Origin: VGJW01 sp035285595
GTDB taxonomy: Bacteria; Cyanobacteriota; Sericytochromatia; S15B-MN24; VGJW01
Reading direction: 5' to 3'
Assembly (NCBI GenBank): GCA_035285595.1
Contig: JAYKGV010000006.1
Location: forward strand, 1 to 64,000
DNA length: 64,000 nt
The position numbers and the translations under genes are program-made. The notes under the pieces were generated by a model, which saw only the letters and a program-made list of their open reading frames with translations, was not told where the DNA came from and did no database searches. Of the stretch, positions 42,204-50,027 are shown piece by piece (positions within the stretch are counted from its first letter, which is position 1; each line of letters begins with the position of its first letter).

Positions 42204-43353
42204 CGTCCTGTCTCGTTCCCAGCAGGATGCCCTCGTCGAGATCATGGGCAATGCCCTCGGCGCCGGAGGGTCGACCCTGTCGATCCTCCTCAACCGACAG
42301 GTCGATATCCGTCAGCCAAGAACCCGGGTGATCACCCCCGTCGATATGTCGGGCATCCTGTCGGGTCCGGCCGTCGCGGTCGAGATCCACTTCGAGATCC
42401 AAGGGGCTCTGGTCAACATCTTCTACTTTGTCAAGGAAGATGCGGCACGGATCACGGACCTGATGATGGGGGGAGAGGGTTCACCTCCGGATTTCGAGAT
42501 CGACGAGCTGCGCCAGAGCGCCATGTCCGAAGCGGTCAATCAGATGATGGGCATGGCCGCCAACGGGCTGACCGGTGCCTATGGCGTCAAGGTCGATATC
42601 AGCCCTCCCGTGACCTCCGTGGTGGAAAATCCCGCAGGACTCACGCTGCCTGCGGACTTCGGCTCGGGTCCGTGGGTTCTGATCACCAGCGGATTTGAAA
42701 TCGAAGGCCTCCTGCAGTCCGAACTGCTTCAGGTCATGCCCGTCTCGGACGCCATCCGCCTGACAGAGCGTTTGGCACCTGCGAATCAGGGGTCCACGCC
42801 GGCCGGTCAGATGGCCGACATCGTCGACCCCCGCAATATCGCCGCAGCCATCCCGCATGTTCCGGCCCCTCCGCTCTCGGGGTCCCGCCCAGATGCAGCC
42901 GCTCAGGATCTGGCTTCCACGTTCGGTGTCCCTTTAGGCCCATCAGCTCCGGCTTCGCAAGGTTTTCCGCAAGGTTCTCCCCAGGGCTATCCTCAACAGG
43001 GGGCTCCCATGCGCGAGCCGCCCGCCGTCCATCCGGCCCAATTCGCGCCTCTGACAGCAGGAATGGGTTCGCCCCAGGCGCCTTCCAGCCTCGACTTGAT
43101 CCTGGATGTGCCCCTCAAGGTGACCGTAGAGTTGGGCAGGACCCGCATGCAGATTCGCGAGGTTCTCGATTTGGCCAACGGGTCGGTGGTCGAACTTGAC
43201 AAGCTTGCCGGGGAACCCGTAGATCTGCTCGTCAATGGTAAGCTGATCGCACGTGGCGAGGTCGTCGTCATCGACGAAAACTTCGGCATCCGCGTGACGG
43301 ACATCGTCAGTCAGGCCGAGCGTCTGAGCGGCTTCCGCAAGGCGGACATCTAA
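42196..43353 (+). CDS. fliY: Flagellar switch protein FliY (CheC-like phosphatase plus FliN)
   Basis: 385 residues: an N-terminal CheC-like domain (1-200), a Pro/Gln/Gly-rich linker (~225-280) and a C-terminal FliN SpoA domain (DVPLKVTVELGRTRMQIREV). CheC/FliY phosphatases use E-x-x-N helices. The second site is intact (SEAVNQMMG), but the first reads VEIMGNALG, with Gly at the Asn position, so it may be impaired. FliY forms the C ring and dephosphorylates CheY-P in bacteria without CheZ. cheY follows. Confidence 0.92.
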   Translation: MTDVLSRSQQDALVEIMGNALGAGGSTLSILLNRQVDIRQPRTRVITPVDMSGILSGPAVAVEIHFEIQGALVNIFYFVKEDAARITDLMMGGEGSPPDFEIDELRQSAMSEAVNQMMGMAANGLTGAYGVKVDISPPVTSVVENPAGLTLPADFGSGPWVLITSGFEIEGLLQSELLQVMPVSDAIRLTERLAPANQGSTPAGQMADIVDPRNIAAAIPHVPAPPLSGSRPDAAAQDLASTFGVPLGPSAPASQGFPQGSPQGYPQQGAPMREPPAVHPAQFAPLTAGMGSPQAPSSLDLILDVPLKVTVELGRTRMQIREVLDLANGSVVELDKLAGEPVDLLVNGKLIARGEVVVIDENFGIRVTDIVSQAERLSGFRKADI

Positions 43354-43358
43354 AAGCC

Positions 43359-43718
43359 ATGAAAAACATCCTGGTCGTCGACGACGCAGCATTCATGCGT
43401 CTCATGCTGCGAGACATCCTGACGGCGCACGGCTACAACGTGGTCGCAGAGGCCAAAACCGGTGTGGAGGCCGTGGCCTTGTACCAGCAACAACCCGTGG
43501 ACTTGGTGACCATGGACATCACGATGCCCGAGATGGACGGTCTCACGGCCACCCGGCACATCCTCGCCAAGGACCCCAAGGCCAGAATCATCGTATGTTC
43601 TGCCATGGGGCAGCAGGCGATGGTCCTCGAGGCCATCCAGAGTGGGGCACGGGATTTCATCGTCAAGCCCTTCCAGGCCGATCGGGTGGTAGACGCAGTC
43701 AAGAAGGCCTTGCGCTGA
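43359..43718 (+). CDS. cheY: Chemotaxis response regulator CheY
   Basis: 119 residues, a single receiver domain. The acidic pocket D8-D9 (ILVVDDAAFMR), phosphoacceptor D53 in TMDITMPEMDG, the Thr/Ser switch region ICSAMGQQ and Lys in DFIVKPF are all present. CheY-P would bind FliM, encoded two genes upstream, and be dephosphorylated by FliY and CheC. Confidence 0.96.
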   Translation: MKNILVVDDAAFMRLMLRDILTAHGYNVVAEAKTGVEAVALYQQQPVDLVTMDITMPEMDGLTATRHILAKDPKARIIVCSAMGQQAMVLEAIQSGARDFIVKPFQADRVVDAVKKALR

Positions 43719-43722
43719 CGCC

Positions 43723-44268
43723 GTGACGCGCCTCGCACTCGCATTGGGACTGTTTCTGGTCGTCACCATCGGCAGCGACGGTCGCTCGGCCTTGGCAGAG
43801 GCCGGCCCGGTGTCACAGGCTCCGGTCTCCGCCGTGGAGTCGACCGAGGGCGGTCCGACGACGCCCAACCCGGACGATCAGTTCCCGTGGAAAGACGACG
43901 GCGAAACCGAAGCCGTGGAGGCCAAGCCTTGGTGGCGCACCCTTGCAAGCTTTATCATGCGCTTCCTCTTCGTCCTGGGCCTGGTCGCAGCTACCCTATA
44001 CGGGCTCAAACGCTTCCTGGCCCTCAGGGCGCCTCTGGGTGATGGCCGCGTCATGGTGCTCGAACAGACACGGCTGGTCGGAACCCAGAGCCTGTGCCTC
44101 GTGCAGGCCGGCACCCGAATCATGCTGCTGGGCACCAACGGAGCCGGCCTGCTCGTGAAGTTGGGGGAGTGGCCCGCCGATCAGGCCCCTCCTTCCGTGG
44201 CTGAAGCCATGTTCAGGCAGCAACTTCAGCGGGTGTCTCCCCCGGGGGAACCTCCCCGTGGTGCCTGA
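43723..44268 (+). CDS. fliO: Flagellar biosynthetic protein FliO
   Basis: 181 residues. An N-terminal signal-like helix (LALALGLFLVVTIGSDGRSA), an acidic Pro-rich periplasmic stretch, a membrane helix (FIMRFLFVLGLVAATLYGLK) and a cytoplasmic domain with GRVMVLEQTRLVGTQSLCLV fit FliO/FliZ, an assembly factor for the FliP pore. GTG start; the position before fliP is diagnostic. Confidence 0.9.
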   Translation: MTRLALALGLFLVVTIGSDGRSALAEAGPVSQAPVSAVESTEGGPTTPNPDDQFPWKDDGETEAVEAKPWWRTLASFIMRFLFVLGLVAATLYGLKRFLALRAPLGDGRVMVLEQTRLVGTQSLCLVQAGTRIMLLGTNGAGLLVKLGEWPADQAPPSVAEAMFRQQLQRVSPPGEPPRGA

Positions 44269-45022
44269 GGCCGCAGCAAGAGCCGCATCCCGAAGCCTGT
44301 CCCTGCTGCTGCTTATCGTGCCCATCCTGCTGGCTGCAGCACCCGCCTGGGCCCAGGTCAAGGTGCCTGCCATCCCGTTGACAGAGGACCGGCAGACGAT
44401 TTCGACCTCGCTGCAACTGCTCGCGCTGCTGACGGTCTTGTCCCTGGCCCCGGCGATCTTGGTCATGATGACGGCCTTCACCCGGATCGTCATCGTGCTG
44501 TCTTTCACCCGCCAGGCACTCGGCACCCAGGCCATGCCGCCCAACCAGGTCATGGTCGGGCTGGCCCTCTTCCTGACTCTCTTCGTCATGACCCCGACCT
44601 TGCAACGCATTCAGGCCGAGGCCCTCGAGCCCTACCAGGCAGGCAGGCTGACACAGGCTCAGGCCCTGAAGGCTGCGGAGACTCCCGTCCGCACCTTCAT
44701 GCTGCGGCAGACTCGCCAACGAGACCTCGGCATGTTCGTGCGCATGGCCAAACTGGAGCGTCCTCGGCGCCCCAGTGACATTCCTACCTGGGTCATCGTG
44801 CCCGCCTTCGTCACGAGCGAACTCAAGACCGCGTTCCAGATGGGCTTCACGCTCTACCTGCCCTTTCTGGTCATCGACTTGGTAGTCAGCAGCATCCTGA
44901 TGTCGATGGGCATGATGATGCTTCCCCCCGTGATGGTCTCGCTGCCCTTCAAGCTGATTTTGTTCGTGCTCGTGGACGGCTGGCACCTCCTGACCCGGGG
45001 TCTGGTCCAGAGCTTTCAATGA
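44258..45022 (+). CDS. fliP: Flagellar export gate protein FliP
   Basis: 254 residues. A cleavable signal peptide (SLLLLIVPILLAAAPAWA) is followed by the conserved FliP core: LSLAPAILVMMTAFTRIVIV, LSFTRQALGTQAMPPNQVMV, IPTWVIVPAFVTSELKTAFQ and SILMSMGMMMLPPVMVSLPF. FliP forms the export pore with FliQ and FliR. GTG start, overlapping fliO by 11 bases. Confidence 0.96.
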   Translation: MVPEAAARAASRSLSLLLLIVPILLAAAPAWAQVKVPAIPLTEDRQTISTSLQLLALLTVLSLAPAILVMMTAFTRIVIVLSFTRQALGTQAMPPNQVMVGLALFLTLFVMTPTLQRIQAEALEPYQAGRLTQAQALKAAETPVRTFMLRQTRQRDLGMFVRMAKLERPRRPSDIPTWVIVPAFVTSELKTAFQMGFTLYLPFLVIDLVVSSILMSMGMMMLPPVMVSLPFKLILFVLVDGWHLLTRGLVQSFQ

Positions 45023-45288
45023 CCCGAGAGATCTTTCTCGATCTGACGCGCGAGGCGTTACTGACCGCCGTCATGCTGGGCGGCCCTCCGTTACTGGTGT
45101 CGCTGGTCGTGGGTCTGGTCATCAGCCTCATCCAGGCCGTGACGCAGCTCAACGAGTCGACCTTGACCTTCATTCCGAAGGTCGTTGCCATCCTGGCCGT
45201 TCTCGTGCTGCTGGGCCCGTGGATGCTCGAGTCCATGCTCGACTTCGCGCGTGGAGTTTTCCTCGCCCTGCCGCGGATGGCGAGATGA
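45019..45288 (+). CDS. fliQ: Flagellar export gate protein FliQ
   Basis: 89 residues with two membrane helices. LLTAVMLGGPPLLVSLVVGL followed by VISLIQAVTQLNESTLTFIP and KVVAILAVLVLLGPWML is the FliQ signature. ATGA overlap with fliP. Confidence 0.96.
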   Translation: MTREIFLDLTREALLTAVMLGGPPLLVSLVVGLVISLIQAVTQLNESTLTFIPKVVAILAVLVLLGPWMLESMLDFARGVFLALPRMAR

Positions 45289-45292
45289 TGCC

Positions 45293-46078
45293 GTGGACCT
45301 CGCAGGCCTGATGCAGTTGCCGGGCCAGGGGATCCTGGTCTTCGGCCTGCTGCTGACGCGATTCGGCGCGTTGGCCCTCACGGCTCCCATGCTGTCGGCT
45401 CCTCAAGTCCCCGTCAGGATCCGCGTAGGCCTGGGGGCCCTGTTCGCTCTCCTTTTGCTGCCTCTGGAACTTGGCAGACCGAGCCTCCATCTACCCGATG
45501 AACCGATCGGTCTTACGGTGGCCCTCGCGGGCGAGGCCTTTGTCGGTCTCGTTCTGGGTGTGCTGGGCATGTTCCTCATCTATGGCGTGCAGTTCGCGGG
45601 CTACTTGATCGGCTTGCAAATGGGATTTGGCATGGACCAGATCTACGACCCGATGTCTGGCCAGCAACTGCCGTCGCTTGCTCTTTTCCTGGGTGCCCTC
45701 GCCTTGCTGGTGTTACTGCTGACGGATGGTCATCTGCGTATCCTCGAAGCCCTCGGTGGCACCCTCGATCAGGTCCCTCTGGGCCGAAATCCTTTTCGCC
45801 AGGGTCTGCTGGATCGTTTGCTGGAGGCCATGGATGCCCTCCTGAGCATTGCCTTCACCCTTTTGCTGCCCGTCCTTGGGGTGCTGCTCGTGGCCGAAAT
45901 CGGTCTGGCCGTCATGAATAGGATGATGCCTGCACTTAATGTCTTCTCGGCAGGATTTGCCCTCAAGATTGCCTTCGGCGTGAGCATCCTGCTCGTCAGC
46001 CTTTCTGCCATGACCACTTTTCTTGAGCATCTGACGGTCCTATGGTTGCCGCGGCTGGCGGCCTTCTTCGCCCCTTGA
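45293..46078 (+). CDS. fliR: Flagellar export gate protein FliR
   Basis: 261 residues, six or more membrane helices. GILVFGLLLTRFGALALTAP at the start, GFGMDQIYDPMSGQQLPSLA in the middle and VLLVAEIGLAVMNRMMPALN near the end are FliR blocks. The GTG at 45293 gives MDLAGLMQLPGQ, aligning with family N-termini; the longer frame inside fliQ is not protein-like. Confidence 0.94.
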   Translation: MDLAGLMQLPGQGILVFGLLLTRFGALALTAPMLSAPQVPVRIRVGLGALFALLLLPLELGRPSLHLPDEPIGLTVALAGEAFVGLVLGVLGMFLIYGVQFAGYLIGLQMGFGMDQIYDPMSGQQLPSLALFLGALALLVLLLTDGHLRILEALGGTLDQVPLGRNPFRQGLLDRLLEAMDALLSIAFTLLLPVLGVLLVAEIGLAVMNRMMPALNVFSAGFALKIAFGVSILLVSLSAMTTFLEHLTVLWLPRLAAFFAP

Positions 46079-46081
46079 GCC

Positions 46082-47131
46082 ATGGCCGAACCCGAAAAGA
46101 CCGAGGAAGCCACACCCAAGCGACGTTCCGACGCCCGCAACAAGGGCAACGTGCTGCGCAGCAACGACGTGGCCGTGGCGGGGACCCTGGCGGTGGCCCT
46201 GCTGCTCTTCCGGTTGAACTGGGCGCGTTCATCGGAAGCCCTGGCCTCACTGATGGAACGGCGTCTCGGCAGTCTGCACGCTCCTGACATGACTGCCGAA
46301 CGGCTTGGAACCATGCTGCTCGAGGACGGTGGAGTCCTGATCTCGGTGGCAGCTCCCTTTGCACTCGGTCTGATGCTGGCGGGCCTCGTGATCCAGCGGG
46401 CCATGGTGGGCCAATTGCTGACCACGGAGCCCCTGCGTCCGGACCTCAAGCGTATCGACCCCATCGCAGGTTTCAAGCGCTTGGTCTCGGGTCGCGCCGT
46501 GATGGAACTGGTGAAGAATCTCGCCAAGATGGCCGTGTTGGGAGGCGTGTCCTGGCAGGTCCTGCAGAATGCGGGTCCGGGCTTGGTGGTCGCGCTAGGC
46601 TCAGACCCTGGGATTTTCGCGCCCCGGATCGGTTCTGCCCTGTGGACGTTAGGCGTCCGCATCGTCCTGGTGCTGCTGGCCTTTGCCGCATTCGACTGGT
46701 GGTGGCAGAAACGCAGCTATGAGAAGTCCCTGAAGATGTCCAAGCAGGAAGTCAAGGACGAAAACCGTAACAGTGAGGGCGATCCCCTGATCAAGGGCGA
46801 GATCCGAAAACGCATGCGCCAGGCCGCACGACGCCGCATGATGCAACAGGTTCCGCTGGCCAGCGTCGTCGTGACCAACCCGACACACTTCGCCGTCGCC
46901 CTGCGATACCATCCGGAAGACGTGCCCGTGCCGATTGTCATTGCCAAGGGCACGGATGAAATCGCCTTGCGCATCCGCGAACTGGCTCGGCAACACGGCG
47001 TCCCAGTCGTCGAAAATCCCCCCTTGGCGAGGCAGATGATGCGCCAGGTCGAACTGGGAGAGACCATCCCGGCCGAGCTTTACCAAGTGGTGGCCGAGAT
47101 CCTCGTCTCGGTCCAACGAGCCGGGGTATAA
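46082..47131 (+). CDS. flhB: Flagellar export switch protein FlhB
   Basis: 349 residues. The N-terminus EPEKTEEATPKRRSDARNKG is characteristic; four membrane helices follow. The cytoplasmic domain has SKQEVKDENRNSEGDPLIKG and the autocleavage site NPTH in VTNPTHFAVALRY, then PIVIAKGTDEIALRIRELAR. FlhB controls the switch from hook to filament export. The stand-alone FhlB-like protein at 38536 is a partial duplicate of its last domain. Confidence 0.97.
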   Translation: MAEPEKTEEATPKRRSDARNKGNVLRSNDVAVAGTLAVALLLFRLNWARSSEALASLMERRLGSLHAPDMTAERLGTMLLEDGGVLISVAAPFALGLMLAGLVIQRAMVGQLLTTEPLRPDLKRIDPIAGFKRLVSGRAVMELVKNLAKMAVLGGVSWQVLQNAGPGLVVALGSDPGIFAPRIGSALWTLGVRIVLVLLAFAAFDWWWQKRSYEKSLKMSKQEVKDENRNSEGDPLIKGEIRKRMRQAARRRMMQQVPLASVVVTNPTHFAVALRYHPEDVPVPIVIAKGTDEIALRIRELARQHGVPVVENPPLARQMMRQVELGETIPAELYQVVAEILVSVQRAGV

Positions 47132-47140
47132 ATCGGGTCC

Positions 47141-49249
47141 GTGGCAAGCGAGACCACCGTCCGCACCGGCGGCACTCCCCCAGCCGGCGGACTTTCGGCT
47201 TTGTCGAAAAATTCCGACATCATCCTCGCGGTCATCATGGTGGCCGTCGTCGTGATGATGATTCTGCCGATTCCGGCGATGGTGCTCGACTTCCTCCTGG
47301 TCGTCAATATCACGTCCAGTTTGTTGATGCTGCTGCTTGCCCTTTACGTCGTCGAACCCGTCTCGCTGAACACCTTCCCGACACTGCTGCTGCTTCTGAC
47401 CCTTTTCCGGCTGGCCCTCAACGTTTCAACCACCCGAGTCATCCTGCTGGATGCCGACCACGTGCCCAAGGTCGTCGAGGCTTTCGGCAAATTCGTCATC
47501 GGGGGCAACTACGTCGTCGGTCTCGTCGTGTTCCTGATCCTCGTCATCATCCAGTTCGTGGTCATTACCAACGGTGCAGGACGCATCTCGGAAGTCTCCG
47601 CCCGATTCACCCTGGATGCGATGCCCGGCAAACAGATGGCCATCGACGCCGACCTGAACAGCGGGCTCATCCAGGAGCAGGAAGCCAAACAACGCCGCCA
47701 GGCCATTCAGCGCGAGGCCGACTTCTACGGCACCATGGACGGTGCCAGCAAGTTCGTACGCGGGGATGCCGTAGCCGGCCTCGTCATCACGGCCATCAAC
47801 CTGGTGGGCGGGATTGTCATTGGCGTGCTGCAGCAAGGACGCCCGCTGGCGGATGCCGCGAGCCGCTACACGGTGCTGTCCATCGGCGACGGCCTCATCA
47901 GCCAGATTCCCGCCCTGCTCATCTCGACAGGCACCGGTATTCTGGTGTCTCGTGCGGCCAGCGACACCAGCTTGGGCGCCACGATCGCCGGACAGATCAC
48001 GGCAAGCCCGAGACCGCTCGTCATCGCGGCCGCGATGCTGGCGTTCCTGGCTGCCGTCCCCGGCCTGCCCGGCCTGCCCTTCGTGATGGTTGGAAGCATC
48101 CTGGGTGGCATCGGCTATGCACTGGTGCGGCAGGAACGTGCCGAGGCAGCGGCCGCTGCAAGCCCGGCCGCAACCGAAGACCCAGGTATCGAAGCGTCAA
48201 AGGGTCCGGAAAATGTGATGGCCCTGCTCAAGGTCGACGCCATGGAGCTCGAGGTGGGCTACCGGCTGATTCCTCTCGTGGACACCAGTCAGGGTGGAGA
48301 CCTGCTGGAGCGCATCACGATGATCCGTCGGCAGATGGCGCTGAAACTCGGCCTTGTCATACCGCCCATCCGGGTGCGGGACAATCTGCAAATCAAGCCC
48401 AAGGAATACCGGATCAACCTGCGGGGTATCGACATCGCGCGCGGGGAGGTCCAAGTGGATCACTTTCTGGCCATGGACTCGGGCCTCGCCATGGAAGCGG
48501 TTCCCGGAATTGCGACGGTCGAGCCGGTCTTCGGGCTGCCGGCCACATGGATCACCGAAGACTACAAGGAACAGGCGGAGATGGCTGGCTACACGGTCTT
48601 TGATGTTGCCTCGGTCATCGCAACCCATCTGATGGAAGTGCTGAAAGCCCACGCTCCCGAAATCCTGACGCGCGCCGACACGCAGGCGCTGCTGGACAAC
48701 TTGAAGCAAGACCAGGAGGCCCTCGTCGCGGCGGTCGTCCCCGATCTGCTGCAGGTCTCCGACATCCAGCACATCCTGCAGAACCTGCTGCGCGATCGCG
48801 TCAGCATCCGGGACCTCGTCCCCGTCATGGAGAGTCTGGAGACGCACGCACGCTTGACCAAGGACATCGATACCCTGACCGAATATGCCCGCCTTGCCCT
48901 CGCCCGTTCCATCTGCAAGGCCAACCTCGGTGGCGACGGGGCCCTGGCCGTCCTTACCCTCGATCCGGAACTCGAAGCCATGATGGCGCAAAGTATCCAG
49001 CAGACGGACCAAGGAGCCTTCGTCAGCCTGGAACCAGGCATGGCGGGGATCATCCGCCGCAACGTGCGAACCTTGGTGGAGCAGCAACTGGCGGGTGGGG
49101 TCACCCCGGTTGTCTTGTGTTCAAGCAAAGTCCGACTGGTTTTTCGCCGACTGATTGAGCGGGATCTGCCCCAGATTCAGGTCATGGCTTACAACGAGGT
49201 GGTCCCGACCTCGACGGAGGTGCGCGCGATGGGGGTCATCCGCGCGTGA
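47141..49249 (+). CDS. flhA: Flagellar export protein FlhA
   Basis: 702 residues. Eight predicted membrane helices in the first ~330 residues include the FHIPEP-type region (RFTLDAMPGKQMAIDADLNS). The cytoplasmic domain begins after a short Ala-rich linker (~340-350) and runs through YRLIPLVDTSQGGDLLERIT, IPPIRVRDNLQIKPKEYRIN and PTSTEVRAMGVIRA at the C-terminus. FlhA is the export gate and chaperone dock. GTG start. flhF/flhG do not follow, unlike Bacillus. Confidence 0.97.
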   Translation: MASETTVRTGGTPPAGGLSALSKNSDIILAVIMVAVVVMMILPIPAMVLDFLLVVNITSSLLMLLLALYVVEPVSLNTFPTLLLLLTLFRLALNVSTTRVILLDADHVPKVVEAFGKFVIGGNYVVGLVVFLILVIIQFVVITNGAGRISEVSARFTLDAMPGKQMAIDADLNSGLIQEQEAKQRRQAIQREADFYGTMDGASKFVRGDAVAGLVITAINLVGGIVIGVLQQGRPLADAASRYTVLSIGDGLISQIPALLISTGTGILVSRAASDTSLGATIAGQITASPRPLVIAAAMLAFLAAVPGLPGLPFVMVGSILGGIGYALVRQERAEAAAAASPAATEDPGIEASKGPENVMALLKVDAMELEVGYRLIPLVDTSQGGDLLERITMIRRQMALKLGLVIPPIRVRDNLQIKPKEYRINLRGIDIARGEVQVDHFLAMDSGLAMEAVPGIATVEPVFGLPATWITEDYKEQAEMAGYTVFDVASVIATHLMEVLKAHAPEILTRADTQALLDNLKQDQEALVAAVVPDLLQVSDIQHILQNLLRDRVSIRDLVPVMESLETHARLTKDIDTLTEYARLALARSICKANLGGDGALAVLTLDPELEAMMAQSIQQTDQGAFVSLEPGMAGIIRRNVRTLVEQQLAGGVTPVVLCSSKVRLVFRRLIERDLPQIQVMAYNEVVPTSTEVRAMGVIRA

Positions 49250-50022
49250 ACCTTGACCTGGCCGCAGTCAAGGAAGCATTGGGAACCGTCTTGAGCATGC
49301 CGCTGTCCTTGTACCGGGACGATGCAGTGGATCGACGGCTGGCCGCCTGGTTGGCCGGTCAGCCGGAAGGCCCGCTCGAGGCCTTGCTGGTCCGGCTGCG
49401 CCGGGATCTCGCCCTGCAGGACGATCTGGTGGCCAGCCTGACCATTCACGTGACGGGCTGGCGACGCGATGCCGAGGGCTTTGATGCGCTGCGTGACGAG
49501 ATCCTGCCCCTACTGGTCGAACGGTTCGGCATCCTCCGGATCTGGAGCGCGGGCTGCGCCGACGGGGCGGAAATCATGTCGGTCGCCGGCGTGGCCGAGG
49601 AGGCGGGCTTGCTGGAATCATGCCTGCTCACCGCCACCGACATCAGCTTACCGACGCTCGCCCTGGCCGAGAGGGGCTCATTTCACCCATCGGCCCAGCA
49701 GGGATTGCCGGAAACGTGGAAAGCGGGACGAGGCACCCTGAACGAGGATGGCTCGTGGCAACCCCCGGCCCGATGGCGCGACAGGATCCGCTATCAGGTC
49801 CATGACCTGCTCGGCGAGCTGCCTCTGGCCGATCAGCACCTGATCCTCTGCAGGAACGTGACCATCCACATGCGGGACCAAGCTCGGGACGAGGTGTGGC
49901 GCAAGCTTGGGAGAGCCTTGCCACGAGGGGGTATGCTGTTCGTAGGTGCGGCCGAACACCTTCCCGCGGGCGGTGACCATGGCTGCCGGCCCTTGCGGCC
50001 GTTCTTCTACGAGAAGGCCTGA
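49246..50022 (+). CDS. Divergent CheR-type chemoreceptor methyltransferase
   Basis: 258 residues. Layout follows CheR: an N-terminal helical domain, LRIWSAGCADGAEIMSVAGV where CheR has IWSAGCSTGEEPYS, LTATDISLPTLALAERGSF (CheR: ATDIs...A..G.Y), and HLILCRNVTIHM (CheR: DLIFCRNVLIYF). Several signature residues differ: the SAM loop E-E-P-Y is replaced by A-E-I-M, and the N-terminal T-N-E-T-x-F-F-R block reads TIHVTGWRRD. It may methylate an unusual receptor or have weak activity. GTGA overlap with flhA; cheA follows. Confidence 0.78.
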   Translation: MNLDLAAVKEALGTVLSMPLSLYRDDAVDRRLAAWLAGQPEGPLEALLVRLRRDLALQDDLVASLTIHVTGWRRDAEGFDALRDEILPLLVERFGILRIWSAGCADGAEIMSVAGVAEEAGLLESCLLTATDISLPTLALAERGSFHPSAQQGLPETWKAGRGTLNEDGSWQPPARWRDRIRYQVHDLLGELPLADQHLILCRNVTIHMRDQARDEVWRKLGRALPRGGMLFVGAAEHLPAGGDHGCRPLRPFFYEKA

Positions 50023-50027
50023 CGAGC

